Source: Berberis thunbergii
Taxonomy: Eukaryota > Streptophyta > Magnoliopsida > Ranunculales > Berberidaceae
Length of the DNA: 64,000 bases
NCBI GenBank assembly: GCA_003290165.1
Contig: QNQO01006979.1
Coordinates: 620,001-684,000 of the forward strand
Direction: 5' to 3'
Below, piece after piece: positions 1 through 10,038 of this stretch. Both the position numbers and the translations under genes were made by a program. The notes beneath the pieces were generated by a model. The model saw only the letters and a program-made list of their open reading frames with translations. It made no database searches and was not told the DNA's origin. Position 1 is the first letter of the stretch, and each line of letters opens with the position of its first letter.

Positions 1-76
1 AAGATTCTCAAGGTGTTGAAATTCTACGTGAACAAGAAAAAGGTGTGAAATCACGGGACGGGGGAGCTCCTAAATT

Positions 77-130
77 CCAATATGCTATGAAAAACCAATA
101 TGTTTCTACCAATATGCTATGAAAAACCAA
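77..130. repeat. Two direct copies of a 22-bp motif near the left edge
   Basis: CCAATATGCTATGAAAAACC plus two bases occurs at 77-98 and again at 109-130. Together with the AACGCTAT word near 155 this resembles the short repeats packed near CACTA ends, so the element's left terminus may be just outside the window. A frame open from base 3 to about 116 crosses the first copy; I do not recognise its product. Confidence 0.45.
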
Positions 131-204
131 ATTCCAATGGGTTTAAAATTAAAAAACGCTATCAATGGCTTGGCGGGATTTTTGGCGCCCCCAAAATTTT
201 TTTT

Positions 205-460
205 GCTCGACTTTATGTTTCCTCTCTCTCTACTATGTTTCCTCTCCTCTCCCTCTGCTATGTTTCCTCTCCCTCTGCTCACTATCTAATTGGAGAAGGA
301 GAGGATGAGAGGTTGAGAAATTGCTAGGTTTAGGTTAGCAACAGTGAAATTTGGGGCTCCAATTTATCAACCTCTCGTCCTCTCCCTCTGCTCTTGCTCG
401 CCTCTCTTCCTCTCCTTCTCCTCTTGTTCGCCTCTCTTCCTCTCCCTCTGCTCTTTGCAG
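205..460. repeat. Pyrimidine-rich tandem repeat (CCTCTCCCTCTGCT-like)
   Basis: The + strand carries many imperfect repeats built from CCTCTCCCTCTGCTC and CGCCTCTCTTCCTCTCC. Open frames across it are serine/leucine-rich artefacts. It runs directly into the captured translocase exon at about 458. Confidence 0.7.
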
Positions 461-2229
461 CTCGCCATGTTTTATACACCAAGCTTGCAAATGTTCTATC
501 AAAGAAGGCTTTGTTCTATACTGTTATAATCCCATTTATTGCCTTCTTTGGGGCATTTGGGTTTGTTCTGTATCCCATCAGCAATGTGTTCCACCCCACT
601 GCTCTTGCAGATAAGCTTTTGGCAACTATGGGGCCTAGGTTTCTAGGTCCTATTGCAATTCTCAGGATTTGGCTTCTGCTTGTTCTATGTCATGGCTGAG
701 CTTTGGGGGAGTGTGGTGATTTCAGTTCTGTTTTGGGGTTTTGCTAATCAGGTATAATTTCTTGTCAACTTGATTTGATTTGTTTGTTTTCATTTCATTT
801 TGATGATTTTGTTTCAAGAATTTCCGATTCATACCTTGCTGTTATAAGTCCTAGTTCTTGCTTATGTTACTTACTCTTATTCATTTGGTAATGAGGATTT
901 GATTTTGGATAAGTTAGGAATCAATATTTTATAATTGAGGAGCTATATTCTTGAGATTTACCCTTGGTTTGTTTATCAAATTTGTTCATGTGCTTTTAGC
1001 CTTTTACTGGATTTTATTTTTTTATTCTACATACAACATTTCCCTCTTTTCATGCCTTGATAAGTGGATCTAACTTTTGGATTTAGCTGTAGAATTTGTG
1101 TGGATGATGTTCTTCTTGCCTTTCATTTTCTTGATGTTTTAAGAATGATTGATACTCAAATTATTTCACAAATAATATATGTTGGATCTACTGTGATTGC
1201 GGCAATTGTGGTCGTACTATATGACATGAATGCTTTGATTTGCACGTGTTCTTTATATTGTCTGATTTCCTTATGCAATGGTTGCAAAGTATCTCTATGG
1301 TTGGATTGCAAAGTGTCACCCAATCATGAAAATCCAATTGGTAGTTATAAATAAAAACAATAATTTTTTTCAATGGTGTTTTGGGGATTTTGAAAATCGG
1401 TAATGTTTAGGCGTGCATAACAATCATTGAGATGTTGATGCTCTTGAAGTTCCAATTATGAATTTATTTAATGCACTCAAACAACTTTACTTTGTTTGTG
1501 TTGTGCTAGTTGTTTAAATTTCATGAGTAGTTCTGGAAGCTCACAATAGGTTTTACCAACCGGATAAATTGGAATCTTTAGCAATTACCCTTCTCACAGG
1601 AGTCATAAGTTCCAAACATAGAGTTCTGTGGTCTTTTATGACCATCACGTTGAATTTGATGTTAGTGATGTATAACACAGTCTCACATTCGATGAGAAAA
1701 TGAATTGGGCTATCATATGTTGTGATTTTTATTATCACAAAAATGATTGCTATTTGAGAATAGCAGTGGTGTGTTATTTTGGCCAATCGCAGTTATTACT
1801 TTGGGTTGATTTCCTGCTGGTCACAAAATGGATATTGATAGTTAAAAGGAAAGAAATGAATTTAAAAACATATACATCACATCTTAGTTGATTTGAAGGA
1901 TGTGTAGTTGTCCTATGGTTGCATGCACTCTTTTAGTGTATAATTTGCTATTCTTATCAATTGCAATGAACTAAGAACTCAACACTTTTGTAAAAAATTT
2001 ATTTACCTTTAATTGTTTATTTTATTTTATTTTTATCTTTTTTGTTCCTTCTTGGTTACAACGAGCTTTAGCAAAAGTTCTAGTAGCATCATAACAGCCC
2101 TTCTATTTTTCATATTGATATACTGGTGAATATAGATATACCTAATGCCATTGCTTCCTCTGTTCTTTGCAGATTACTACCGTTGATGAGGCGAAAAGAT
2201 TCTACCCACTATGGGCTAGAATCAGCCAG
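458..2229 (+). pseudogene. Plastidic ATP/ADP translocase (NTT-type) fragment, two exons
   Basis: The family exchanges ATP and ADP across the inner plastid envelope through a 12-helix carrier. Exon 1 (about 458-751) encodes recognisable membrane-segment sequence such as YTKLANVLSKKALFYTV and PTALADKLLATMGPRFLGP. Exon 2 (2173-2229) begins ITTVDEAKRFYPL. Both are joined to introns by usable GT/AG sites (donor at 752, acceptor ending 2172, donor at 2230). After ILRIW (near 675) two bases are missing relative to the family reading RIWSFCLFYVMAELWG, so the frame shifts and then continues as FCLFYVMAELWGSVV. In exon 2 the conserved part after FYPL is degraded. Only a small central portion of a protein of roughly 600 residues is present. 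It is a dead captured fragment, not a gene. The family call is firm; the exact paralogue is unknown. Confidence 0.85.
752..2172 (+). other. Intron of the captured translocase fragment
   Basis: AT-rich, T-rich on the + strand, bounded by GT at 752 and TTTGCAG ending at 2172. I saw no other feature in it. Confidence 0.6.
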
Positions 2230-3584
2230 GTATTGTGATTTTATTGCTTACAAGTTTATGGTTGAAATTTGGGTTTTGAAAGTTTGGTTGGCCTAGTTCA
2301 TGCTAAAGGTCTGCTGGTTGCAATAGGGATGCTGGTGTAATTGTAGATGGGCCAGAAGTTGGTTATTTTTTCTTTGTTGTACAAGTCATAATAATATATT
2401 CATGTCTAGCAATTGACTTGGATTTTACATTTCACACTGACTCAAGTCATACACTTTTCAATTATTTGCAGCAGAGTTAGCTTCGATCTCCTCACCATTT
2501 CGCAGCTTTCGATTTCGATTTCAACAGAGTAAGATTTTGATTTCAGGCTTGTGCCACAGTGATTTACTTTTGCAAATTTGGTAGGTAGAGTGTTCTGGTC
2601 AACATATACACTGCCACTACTCTACGGATCTGATTTTGTGCACATGCCTGATGAGCCTATCAAAATTTTTGTTTGTTTGTTTCTAATAAATGTTGATGAT
2701 AAAAGTATAATATATACAAATGCTAAGGTCCATATTCATATAAATAGAATTGTTTTTTCTTGTTCTTTTGTTTGTTGAACCAAGCGTTTCATTCAAAACC
2801 AAACCAAAGCAGGGCATCAGAGTTTTTATTCTTCTTACATAGATAGATTACTGAAAATACCATACAACTAAACATACTTACATCCCCACTGTTTTTGGTT
2901 ATTTTCTCTATTTGGATGGATGTATGACAAATGCTATGATGTATATACATGACACCAAGCATAGAGTAAATTTACATAAGCAATGCATGATTTCAAAAAA
3001 ATTTCAGTACATTATAATGGTAACTCTTTACTTTCAGTATGTTGTTTGTCTTTGTCAATTTTGTGGGTGCAAAACAAAAAGGCAGAAAACTAATTTGCTT
3101 CAGACAACATTTTTAGTCAGTTATGGTCACTAACATACCGAGAAGAGAACTTATGAATTCAAGCAGGAAGTTGCATTCTCTTATTGATCAATCAGTCAAT
3201 GATCAGCGTTATCCTGCATGCAAACTGGTGAGTTATATGGCACTGCATTCATTATTTTTTTAAGCCAGATGGTTGCATAATTGCCTCTCTAAAAACTTTT
3301 GGATTCTGAGTTTGGCTGAGTTACTTTGCATTTTGCAATAACTAGCGACATCTAGTGGTGGTTGTATGTGCTCTCCGGCAAGTAGTGGTTTGAAGAAGAC
3401 CTTGGAACCATCCATGGAGATGGAAAATAGCACAAGAAACAAGGCTGCATCGGACCTCATCAAGAACAATCTAAAGTAGTCAAGGTATAAAGTATAAACT
3501 ACTTAAACCAACTTTTTTCTGCAACAAAATCCCATTTTCTATCATTTTCTAATATTTGAGTTTGGTGGGGTTGTTGTTGGTAGA
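2230..3584. other. Sequence between captured fragments, no recognised gene
   Basis: AT-rich DNA. A few short exon-like stretches bounded by splice-like signals can be seen (for example 3341-3480), but I cannot assign them to a family. Confidence 0.4.
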
Positions 3585-3984
3585 GAGAAGGCAACATAAA
3601 GGGGCCAACATCAAGATGTGAACATGAAGGACCCAAGACACCAGTCCCCAAGGTATGTTGTACTTTGATTATTATCTCCATCGTGATCACTCATTTATGA
3701 GATAGAGTGTTCAAACTTTGCCGTTGCATTTATGTTTTTGGCAGACATTGAGAAGGCTTGCTAAGCAGACTCGGAAATAAGGTTCATTTGTAGACTAGTC
3801 GTCAATGATAAACCATTAATTGTTTGTTGTTGTACAACACTCTACTACTATTTGTGATTCTCTGATCAACATTTATTGATTGAGTATTTTTTTTTGTCTT
3901 TGTCAGGCTTATGTGCAGCAGCTTGAGTCAAGTAGGATCAAGCTCACTGAGCTTGAACAAGAGCTTCAAAGAGCTAGGGTTAAA
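3585..3984 (+). pseudogene. TGA-class bZIP transcription factor fragment, three partial exons
   Basis: TGA factors bind TGACG-type promoter elements in the nucleus and mediate salicylate and developmental responses. Exon C (3907-3984) encodes AYVQQLESSRIKLTELEQEL, which joins the basic region and zipper of this class, with a good GTGAGT donor. Exon B (from 3745 after GCAG) encodes TLRRLAKQTRK and then a stop at 3778-3780. The family continues TLRRLAQNREAARKSRLRKK, so the DNA-binding basic region has been lost. An exon ending EGPKTPVPK at 3652, followed by a GT donor, fits the upstream linker. The C-terminal DOG1 domain is absent. This is a non-functional captured piece. Confidence 0.85.
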
Positions 3985-5120
3985 GTGAGTCGCAAAACCT
4001 TCTTTCTTAATTGAAATTTCAGCTTTTGGAAATAGAATGATAAAAACATAAATCATAACTTGTCAGATTGGATGATAGGAAAATATTTTCCTTCAATCTT
4101 TGGAATCACAACATCTTTGGTGCATGAAAAGTGATTGATGGCATGGGAAATATATGCTGATCATATCAAACACTTTCTAACATCAAGCTTTTCTTCTTTA
4201 TGCATGAAAAGTATAAAAGGTCTTCTAGCGTTCATAATGTATTATAATTTCACTTTTACTGAAATTATAGTATAAGGCTGAATTAATATAATAGCTATAG
4301 AAAATAGTATTCAAACAAATCAAATTTTGTTAAATTGCCATCTATTCTAAAAGCTTGAAGGCAAGATAAAGTGGTTTGTTGCCATGGACAATGTTGATTG
4401 GCTTTTCAGTCTACATGACGTACTTGGTCCAGACTCATGGGCAGGTGAGTGGAGTTTAGAACATGTATGTTGGAAGCACTAAAAATGAAGCCTTAACATA
4501 GGTGATACTAAAGGATTTAGTAAATGCTGATACTAAAATGAAAATAAAAATTTGAATATTGAATATCAAAGTTTGGAAATATTGTTGTTGGATTCATTAT
4601 AAAGATGCACAAACTTTTAAAATGATGTCTAAGATAGAAATATAGGATGAAGATTGAAGCTTTGAAAATTTAAAACATTTAGTGTTAAGAAATACAGAAA
4701 TGCAGCAGGCTTAGCAAATACAGATGGTTTAGCAAATACATAAATTATGTGAAAGAATAATCAAGTTGAGATGGTTTAGTACAAAATCCCATTCTTAGTT
4801 TATGAGGTGTTCTTTCTCTCACACACTTAGGCCTCAGTAAACTTGATTCCCATTTCGTTCAGGCCACAAGTTATACTGAAACAAGGTGTTATAAAACCTA
4901 TTCAGATATGCTTTGTTGTTGTTGTGTGGGATTGTTTATCAATATTATTACTTATTTATTTAGAAAAATGTTACGTTGGTAACAGGTAGTATTGTACCTC
5001 GGATTGAACTTTCAAGTTTTCATTTTGAATGAACTAGCTAGGTTGTTACTGATCTCTTACCTATGAGCTTTAAAATAATGTATCTGACTTGTTTTAATAA
5101 ATTGTATCATTCTACTACAG
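3985..5120. other. Non-coding stretch between captured fragments
   Basis: AT-rich. A short exon-like patch at 4405-4443 (SVYMTYLVQTHGQ followed by GTGAG) could be another captured exon but is too short to identify. Nothing else is supported. Confidence 0.4.
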
Positions 5121-5606
5121 GTTTGTTGACTGCTATTCACAAGGACTACTTCAAGATTGTAGACTATCAAGAGTTGCTTTTCAATGACTTTGGAGATCGT
5201 GTTGCTCAACTTCTACGAAAGTCCCTTGGTTCATCTTCCCAGGTGATTATGTTCGTCTAGCTTTTAAATAATTCAAGTGAAGTAAAACTTAGTTTTATAT
5301 TTTGCAATTTGGATTCTGTTTACTAATAGTTCTACATTAAACTTTATTGATTACCAATTTCCAGTTGAACTCTACTGCAGATTTTTACTGGTATATTCCC
5401 AAGGCATTATGATCCTCCAGATGGTTTCATAATTGAAATTAACGATGTTTCTCCTCCCATTCAGGTAAATCCTATTTTAAGTGATCAAAATGTGTTTTGC
5501 ATCAGGAACTCTTTTTTTTGTTTCTTCACTGAAGGACGATGTTTCTTTGTTTGATTATAATGTTCAAGAGAGAGTGAATGACTTTGTTGCTGCAGCTATA
5601 GCACAG
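5121..5606 (+). pseudogene. GH38 alpha-mannosidase fragment, three exons
   Basis: Lysosomal/vacuolar-type plant alpha-mannosidases (glycoside hydrolase family 38) trim mannose from N-glycans. Exon b (5381-5464) encodes IFTGIFPRHYDPPDGF and EINDVSPPIQ. Exon c (5535-5606) encodes DYNVQERVNDFVAAA. Exon a (5121-5242) ends KSLGSSSQ, which joins in frame to exon b as in the family. All three have AG/GT borders and exons b and c are still open. The first two thirds of exon a (to about 5218) do not match the family as I know it and may be scrambled or from another gene. No catalytic residues are included; the fragment covers only some 70 residues of a protein of about 1,000. Confidence 0.8.
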
Positions 5607-6216
5607 GTATGTGAATGCATTTTTCTCCCTCACTCTACAAATCTGAATTGTTTTTTAATTACTGCCCCAACAATGCTGCTTTCTGCCAAATATTGTTTCT
5701 TTTTTCCTTAAATCTTTTTTAGGCTTACATCACTACCAAGTGCTGATGTTCAAATGGATACCATGATCTAAAAAGTAAGTGTGTAAATTTCAAGGTCAAG
5801 ATATAATCTAAAATATTACAGTGTATAAATTTAAAAGACAAGTATATTTTCATATAAAAAAACATGTATTCCATATTTATTCACATTATTAGTCAAGATA
5901 AACATTCTTCATGTTGATTAACAAAAGCCATATTTGACATGTATTCCATTTTACTTTTAATGAAAAGTGTATTTTTCAGTTACACTTATAACACTAGTTG
6001 AATGGGTTTCTTATATTTCATGGCAACCCTTTTTTTTGTCTTTTTGCTCGTCTAGATTGGCTAAAACCAGCTAAGAAGAAGTTAAGAGTACTAGAGTTTT
6101 AACTTTAAAAGGCTTGTAACCTAGTTTATGGAGAAAACTTGCTAAAGTGATTAATGTAGTGCCAAATGTGATCAGAACTTTTCTCTGTGCATCATTAAGG
6201 TTTTTTAATTAGTCCA
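5607..6216. other. Non-coding stretch between captured fragments
   Basis: AT-rich. The next mannosidase exon is not recognisable. A short coding-like run ending in a stop (DWLKPAKKKLRVLEF at about 6056-6100) has no assignable family. Confidence 0.35.
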
Positions 6217-6383
6217 GTCTGTTGTTGTTGCTGTTGTTGTTGTTGCTTCTGTTGATGTGGCTGTTGCTGCTGGAGCTGCAGCTCCTGTTGCATCTGTTGT
6301 TGTTGCTGTTGTTGTTGTTGTTGTTGATGTTGATGTTGTTGTTGATGTTTCTGCTGTCGTTGTTGTTGTTGCAGCTGTAGATT
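6217..6383 (-). repeat. CAG/CAA (Gln) triplet repeat tract
   Basis: The + strand is a run of TTG, TGC and TGT triplets. Read on the minus strand it gives a glutamine-rich stretch interspersed with H, L and M, of the type found in co-regulators such as LEUNIG/SEUSS or Mediator subunits. The minus frame is open from 6443 to 6195, but every captured exon around it is on the + strand. It may be a captured poly-Q coding piece or a simple expanded triplet repeat. Confidence 0.6.
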
Positions 6384-6613
6384 AATAAGAGTTTGTTGCT
6401 GCTGCATGGGGCCACATAAGCTGTGACTGGTTAAACTTATCAATTTGTTGATTATGCTGATTCAATACTTTAGAAAAATGTAACTGAAATCCAGGAGTAG
6501 GCAAGGCTTGTGATCAAGGTACTTTCTTCATCAATTAATAGTTTCAGAATGTAACAAATTTACTTTATTTCTTCCCATATTTATATTTATATCTATCTAT
6601 TTTGCTTCTTCAG

Positions 6614-6668
6614 GTTATTCCTTTCGTATGGTACATGGCCTTTGCCATCTTTCCTGCCGGAATACTAG
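6614..6668 (+). pseudogene. Possible captured exon, unidentified membrane segment
   Basis: Fifty-five bases between TTCAG and GTAGGT encode VIPFVWYMAFAIFPAGILG, a hydrophobic helix-like segment. It lies between the mannosidase and ABCB fragments on the same strand, so it is probably another captured exon. It is too short to name. Confidence 0.3.
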
Positions 6669-6910
6669 GTAGGTTTCAGTGAAGTTGTTGTTTCACTCTT
6701 TAGATCTAGCCACTACCCTGCTCGAATTATCTAGGTAGAAAGTTCAAAATATGATTCATGTCCTAAAACTTTACAGAAACAGAGATCGTTTTAATATGTT
6801 TCATAACGTCTGTTTCATTTTCAACCAAAATTAATGCATCACACACACACATATATATATAGCAAATGTTTTCCAAAAAGTTACATATATTTCATCGATG
6901 CATGCAATAG

Positions 6911-7116
6911 GTTTTACTATTTGAATGTACCAGAGGTTGGATGTTGGATGTTGGACGTATGCAAGTGAGCGACAGACAACACGTTTGAGATTAGCATTCT
7001 TCAAAGCCGTTTTGAGTCAGGATATTGGAGCTTTCGATACGAATCTAACTAATGGAAAGATCATTGCTGGTATGACTAATCACATGAGTGTTATTCAAGA
7101 TGCTATTGGGGAGAAG
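6911..7116 (+). pseudogene. ABC transporter B-family (P-glycoprotein-like) exon fragment
   Basis: ABCB proteins are plasma-membrane pumps with two TMD-NBD halves, including auxin exporters. The exon encodes WTYASERQTTRLR, AVLSQDIGAFDTN and SVIQDAIGEK, the conserved loop after TM2 and the coupling region of the first transmembrane domain, and ends at a GT donor at 7117. A small local repeat of GGATGTT (6937-6957) disturbs the start of the exon. Only about 65 residues of a protein of some 1,250 remain and no nucleotide-binding domain is present. Confidence 0.8.
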
Positions 7117-7688
7117 GTATTGTTTATTGCATATTGTTAGCTTTCGAGTGCTCATTATACTTCCTTGTGTTACATTTGTTTTCAACAATTGGGCTTTGAT
7201 AGCATAACAAGCCTTTAAAATGGTGATGACAACTTTTTTTATATGATTTTACCTGCATCCATTTATATTCAAGTTATGTCATTAACTGAATTATATGCCA
7301 TTTTTGTTGACTTAATTATCTTATCTTCGATTCTTATTGTTTTGTTTATTCTTTGAGTTTTCATGTATCTCCAGTTTTTCAAGTGTCATTCTTGTTCCAA
7401 TCTTTTGAATATTGATAATCCAAATGAAGGATTCTTGATTAATTTGACTGTAAGGAATGGATCTCTATTGTCTGTCCCGCATCCCTCCATATCTTGTAAA
7501 TTATTTCAGTGCTTTCTACACTAGTTTTAAGCTTTAACATCGTGCTCCTTATTACTTTGTAGTAAGAAAGACTATGATTTTCTACTCTAGGCAACTAAAT
7601 GAATGGGTAGTATTTTTGTACCCGCTTTCTCTATTCGTATTTCTCTCTGCTGATTACAAATTTGCAATTTTTACTGTCATGGTTATAG
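7117..7688. other. Intron-like sequence between ABCB and SAR1 fragments
   Basis: AT-rich and T-rich. It runs from the ABCB donor to the SAR1 acceptor (TTATAG ending 7688). No feature recognised. Confidence 0.4.
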
Positions 7689-7967
7689 GTGGATGCTGTG
7701 GTGTATCTAGTTGATGCCTATGACAAGGAAATGTTTGCCGAATCAAAGAAAGAGCTAGATGCTCTACTATCAGATGAGTCCCTGGCCATTGTTCCCTTCC
7801 TAATTCTTGGGAACAAGATCGACATACCTTATGCAGCTTCAGAAGATGAGCTACACTACCACTTGGGTTTGACCAACTTCACCACAGGTAAGGGGAAGGT
7901 GAACCTCACAGACTCGAATGTCCGTCCACTTGAAGTATTCATGTGCAGCATCGTTCGAAAAACTTAG
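7689..7967 (+). pseudogene. SAR1-type small GTPase exon fragment
   Basis: SAR1 starts COPII coat assembly at the endoplasmic reticulum. The exon starts [16 protein letters not shown] and contains the GTP-binding motif GNKID (in [15 protein letters not shown]), then [17 protein letters not shown] and [15 protein letters not shown]. The frame hits a stop three bases after RK, where the family reads MGYG and continues to a C-terminal Q-Y-I-K. The first exons with the P-loop and amphipathic N-terminus are missing. Identity to the family is very high, so capture may be relatively recent. It is the last captured gene piece before the CACTA terminus. Confidence 0.88.
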
Positions 7968-8409
7968 AGATATACGAAAAGTGTCCATGATCTAAGCATG
8001 GAGTTTCAAATTGTGTTTGTTAGTGTCCAATACACATCCGACATGGGATTTTTAAAAAAATGAAGTGCCCTTGTTATATAGGCGAAGACATTACAGATTC
8101 ATGACTACCATTGACATGATTATATTTGGTTATTTTACTGCCATTTCTTGCTCTTCTTCTTCTTGCTTTTGTTCCCTTTTTTCCCTTGAAACATTATGTA
8201 CATTCATCATCACAAAAATGTTTAGATCATTCAACATTTCTTTTAGCAAAAGGAAGTGAAAATAATACATTTTATTTTCTTTTGCTTGATCACCAACATG
8301 GTGTTTCTTGTCTTTGTCACAATGAACTTTGAGTGCTCAGGCTAATGCATACATGATAAGATGTAATAAAATGTCAGTTGATAGCAACAAAAAAAATTTA
8401 TATGTATAC
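7968..8409. other. Non-coding DNA before the CACTA terminus
   Basis: AT-rich. Short overlapping frames at 8065-8332 look like chance. No gene recognised. Confidence 0.5.
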
Positions 8410-8592
8410 TTACCATAACGTTTTTAAAACGCTATAAAAGGCCAACTTACCATAGCATTTTTAAAACGCTATAAAAGGCCAACTTACCATAGCGTTTCAA
8501 AAATGCTATGATAGCCCTTGTTTCTATTATAGCTCCGGCTATCCTACCATAGCGTTTTTTAAATGCTATTAATAAGAATTTTTCTTGTAGTG
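8410..8592. repeat. CACTA right subterminal repeats and terminal inverted repeat
   Basis: Four copies of a motif close to TACCATAGCGTTTTTAAA (starts near 8410, 8447, 8484 and 8544) are mostly followed by its own inverted word AACGCTAT, giving small hairpins. The array ends at TTTTTCTTGTAGTG (8579-8592). This is the layout of CACTA transposase-binding ends. Confidence 0.85.
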
Positions 8593-9050
8593 CGAAAAGG
8601 GAAACAAAGTTCCTTCTACAATAGAAGAAGCTATTGCAAAACGTGGCAAAGAAGAAGTGAAGGCAGTCTGCATTTGGTTAAAAGATGTATGGGAAGAGGA
8701 TAAGAACCGCACACACAATAGATTGAGACATGAAAATTATCAGGTTCCTGAAGAAGAGCATGAGCCAGGCCTCTCTAGTGATGATGATGTGATTACAGAA
8801 TCGGCTGCGAAGACGTTCTCTAACACCCACACCAAATATTTTAGCCTTTGTCCTGGGAAATCCAATAGAACTAAGAAAACAAACAAAAGGTACAAAGGCT
8901 AAATTTGTTTATTGTCCAGGCTTGTATTAGTGAATCCTCTCTCTTGTGAGAGTTTGTTTTAGTTAACCCTATAGGGTTAGTCATGTAGCCTTCGGGCATA
9001 GATTCATAAATAAATAAAAAGGTTCAACAACCCAATTTAATAATAATAAA
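8593..9050 (+). mobile_element. LINE (L1-like) 3' end, ORF1 C-terminus and tail
   Basis: A frame open from 8594 directly at the CACTA edge to 8902 ends in a short basic tail containing CPGKSNRTKK. The same kind of tail (CPRKSNRTRT) closes ORF1 of the LINE-like element at 40676-43262. The two also share 3' non-coding words such as GTCATGTAGCCTTCGGGC, and both end in an A-rich tail. This is therefore the 3' part of a related LINE. Its 5' part should lie beyond the left edge, on the other side of the CACTA insertion. No reverse transcriptase is visible here. Confidence 0.65.
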
Positions 9051-9745
9051 AAAGTGTATCCACATCATCCATTTTGTCATATCCTTCATCAGATTGTAGA
9101 TTATTTAGGTCATTCTTATTGGTGGCTAAGAATTTCATCTTGTCAGTTTTCTGATGAGTTGCTGGATGGTTTTATTCTACTTGTGCATTCATGTTGCTGG
9201 ATATTGTGCATGTTATAATCAGGTCACTTTGTTAATTTCACTTTATACTGATTGAAGCTCTTTAATGGTGTGCAAGCATTGTGAAACAGGGAATGCTTCA
9301 CTCACGCGGCTACTTCTTATGCTTGAATGCCAAGTGTGTAAATGTGAGATGTTCAGAAGTGAAATTGCATGCTTAATATTTCAGGAACTGATATTCTTTG
9401 GTGTTATTAACTTATTATGGTGAAAAAACTTTCATTAAGCAAACTCTTTTATTAGATACGTGCAAGTAGCTGAAAAGGAACTTAAGTTAAAAGATTTAGT
9501 GAGCAGTGATTCAAAATCTAGAATTTCAAATATACCAGTTTCTACATTTGGTTCTCGCGCTCATCTGGAGGAAAATGCTCTTTCTACTGTATGTGTTGTT
9601 GATCTGGATCTCCTTAAGTAGTGTTGTTCATCTGGATCTCCTCAAGTAATATTCCGATTACATATTTCACTTTCCGAGGAATATTGATTTGCACTTGTTT
9701 CAGAGGAAGTGGTATCACAATTTTCTCATGAAGGGTTTCCACTTA
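9051..9745 (+). other. Intergenic DNA with unidentified coding-like remnant
   Basis: At about 9455-9590 the + strand reads as a plausible protein (YVQVAEKELKLKDLVSSDSK, later SRAHLEENALS). A second run near 9705-9745 (SEEVVSQFSHEGFPL) appears to continue after the MITE as VVLLAAGPGICDT. I do not recognise the family. A short direct duplication around CATCTGGATCTCC lies at 9600-9650. It may be a decayed host gene or more captured pieces. Confidence 0.35.
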
Positions 9746-10038
9746 GGGTGTGTTTGGTTGCATGAAATCTTATACCATGAGAATCCATCAGGGGCCCTAC
9801 ATTTTAGGCTAAATTGATATATCACTCCACATCTACCATTTGATTTTGTGATCGATTATGAGAATGAAAGTCTCATGAACATGGGAATCTCACTCCTTAG
9901 TCCCCCAAGGCATGTGATTCTCACCATTGACCACAAAACCAAATGGTGGATGTGGAGTGATACATCAATTTAGCCTAAAATGTAGGGGTCCCCGCGTGGA
10001 CTCCCATGGCATAGGATTCCATGCAACCAAACACACCC
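9746..10038. mobile_element. Fold-back MITE, 293 bp
   Basis: The left end GGGTGTGTTTGGTTGCATG matches the right end CATGCAACCAAACACACCC as a perfect inverted repeat. The interior is also self-complementary (for example TACATTTTAGGCTAAATTGA against its complement near 9975-9995), so the whole unit can fold into one hairpin. I see no clean target-site duplication, so the superfamily (PIF/Harbinger or hAT) is undecided. It has no coding capacity. Confidence 0.85.

Larger units (their letters stand above)
1..8592. mobile_element. CACTA (En/Spm-type) transposon, right-hand part, carrying captured gene fragments
   Basis: The right terminus at 8579-8592 reads TTTTTCTTGTAGTG, the reverse complement of the CACTACAAGAAAAA end typical of plant CACTA elements. 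It is preceded by short subterminal repeats (8410-8570). The sequence after 8592 is an open LINE reading frame, which marks a sharp insertion edge. No matching CACTACAAG end was found within 1-8592, so the left end is probably upstream; motifs resembling the subterminal repeats (an AACGCTAT word near 155) occur at the window start. Between the ends lie fragments of at least five unrelated host genes, all on the + strand with introns retained, as in gene-capturing (Pack-) transposons. No transposase was recognised in this part. That 1-8000 belongs to the same element as the right end is inference. Confidence 0.6.

Noticed and set aside
344..699. Overlapping open frames across the pyrimidine-rich stretch as a small secreted or membrane protein
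   Set aside because: Residues before about 458 come from a CCTCTCC tandem repeat; the rest is the captured translocase exon.
8065..8332. Two overlapping + strand frames as small genes
   Set aside because: AT-rich low-complexity sequence with no start context or family similarity; lies in transposon non-coding DNA.
1..8592. Helitron as the gene-capturing element
   Set aside because: The visible right end is a CACTA terminus with subterminal repeats; I found no CTRR end with a preceding hairpin enclosing the fragments. Not fully excluded because the left end is outside the window.
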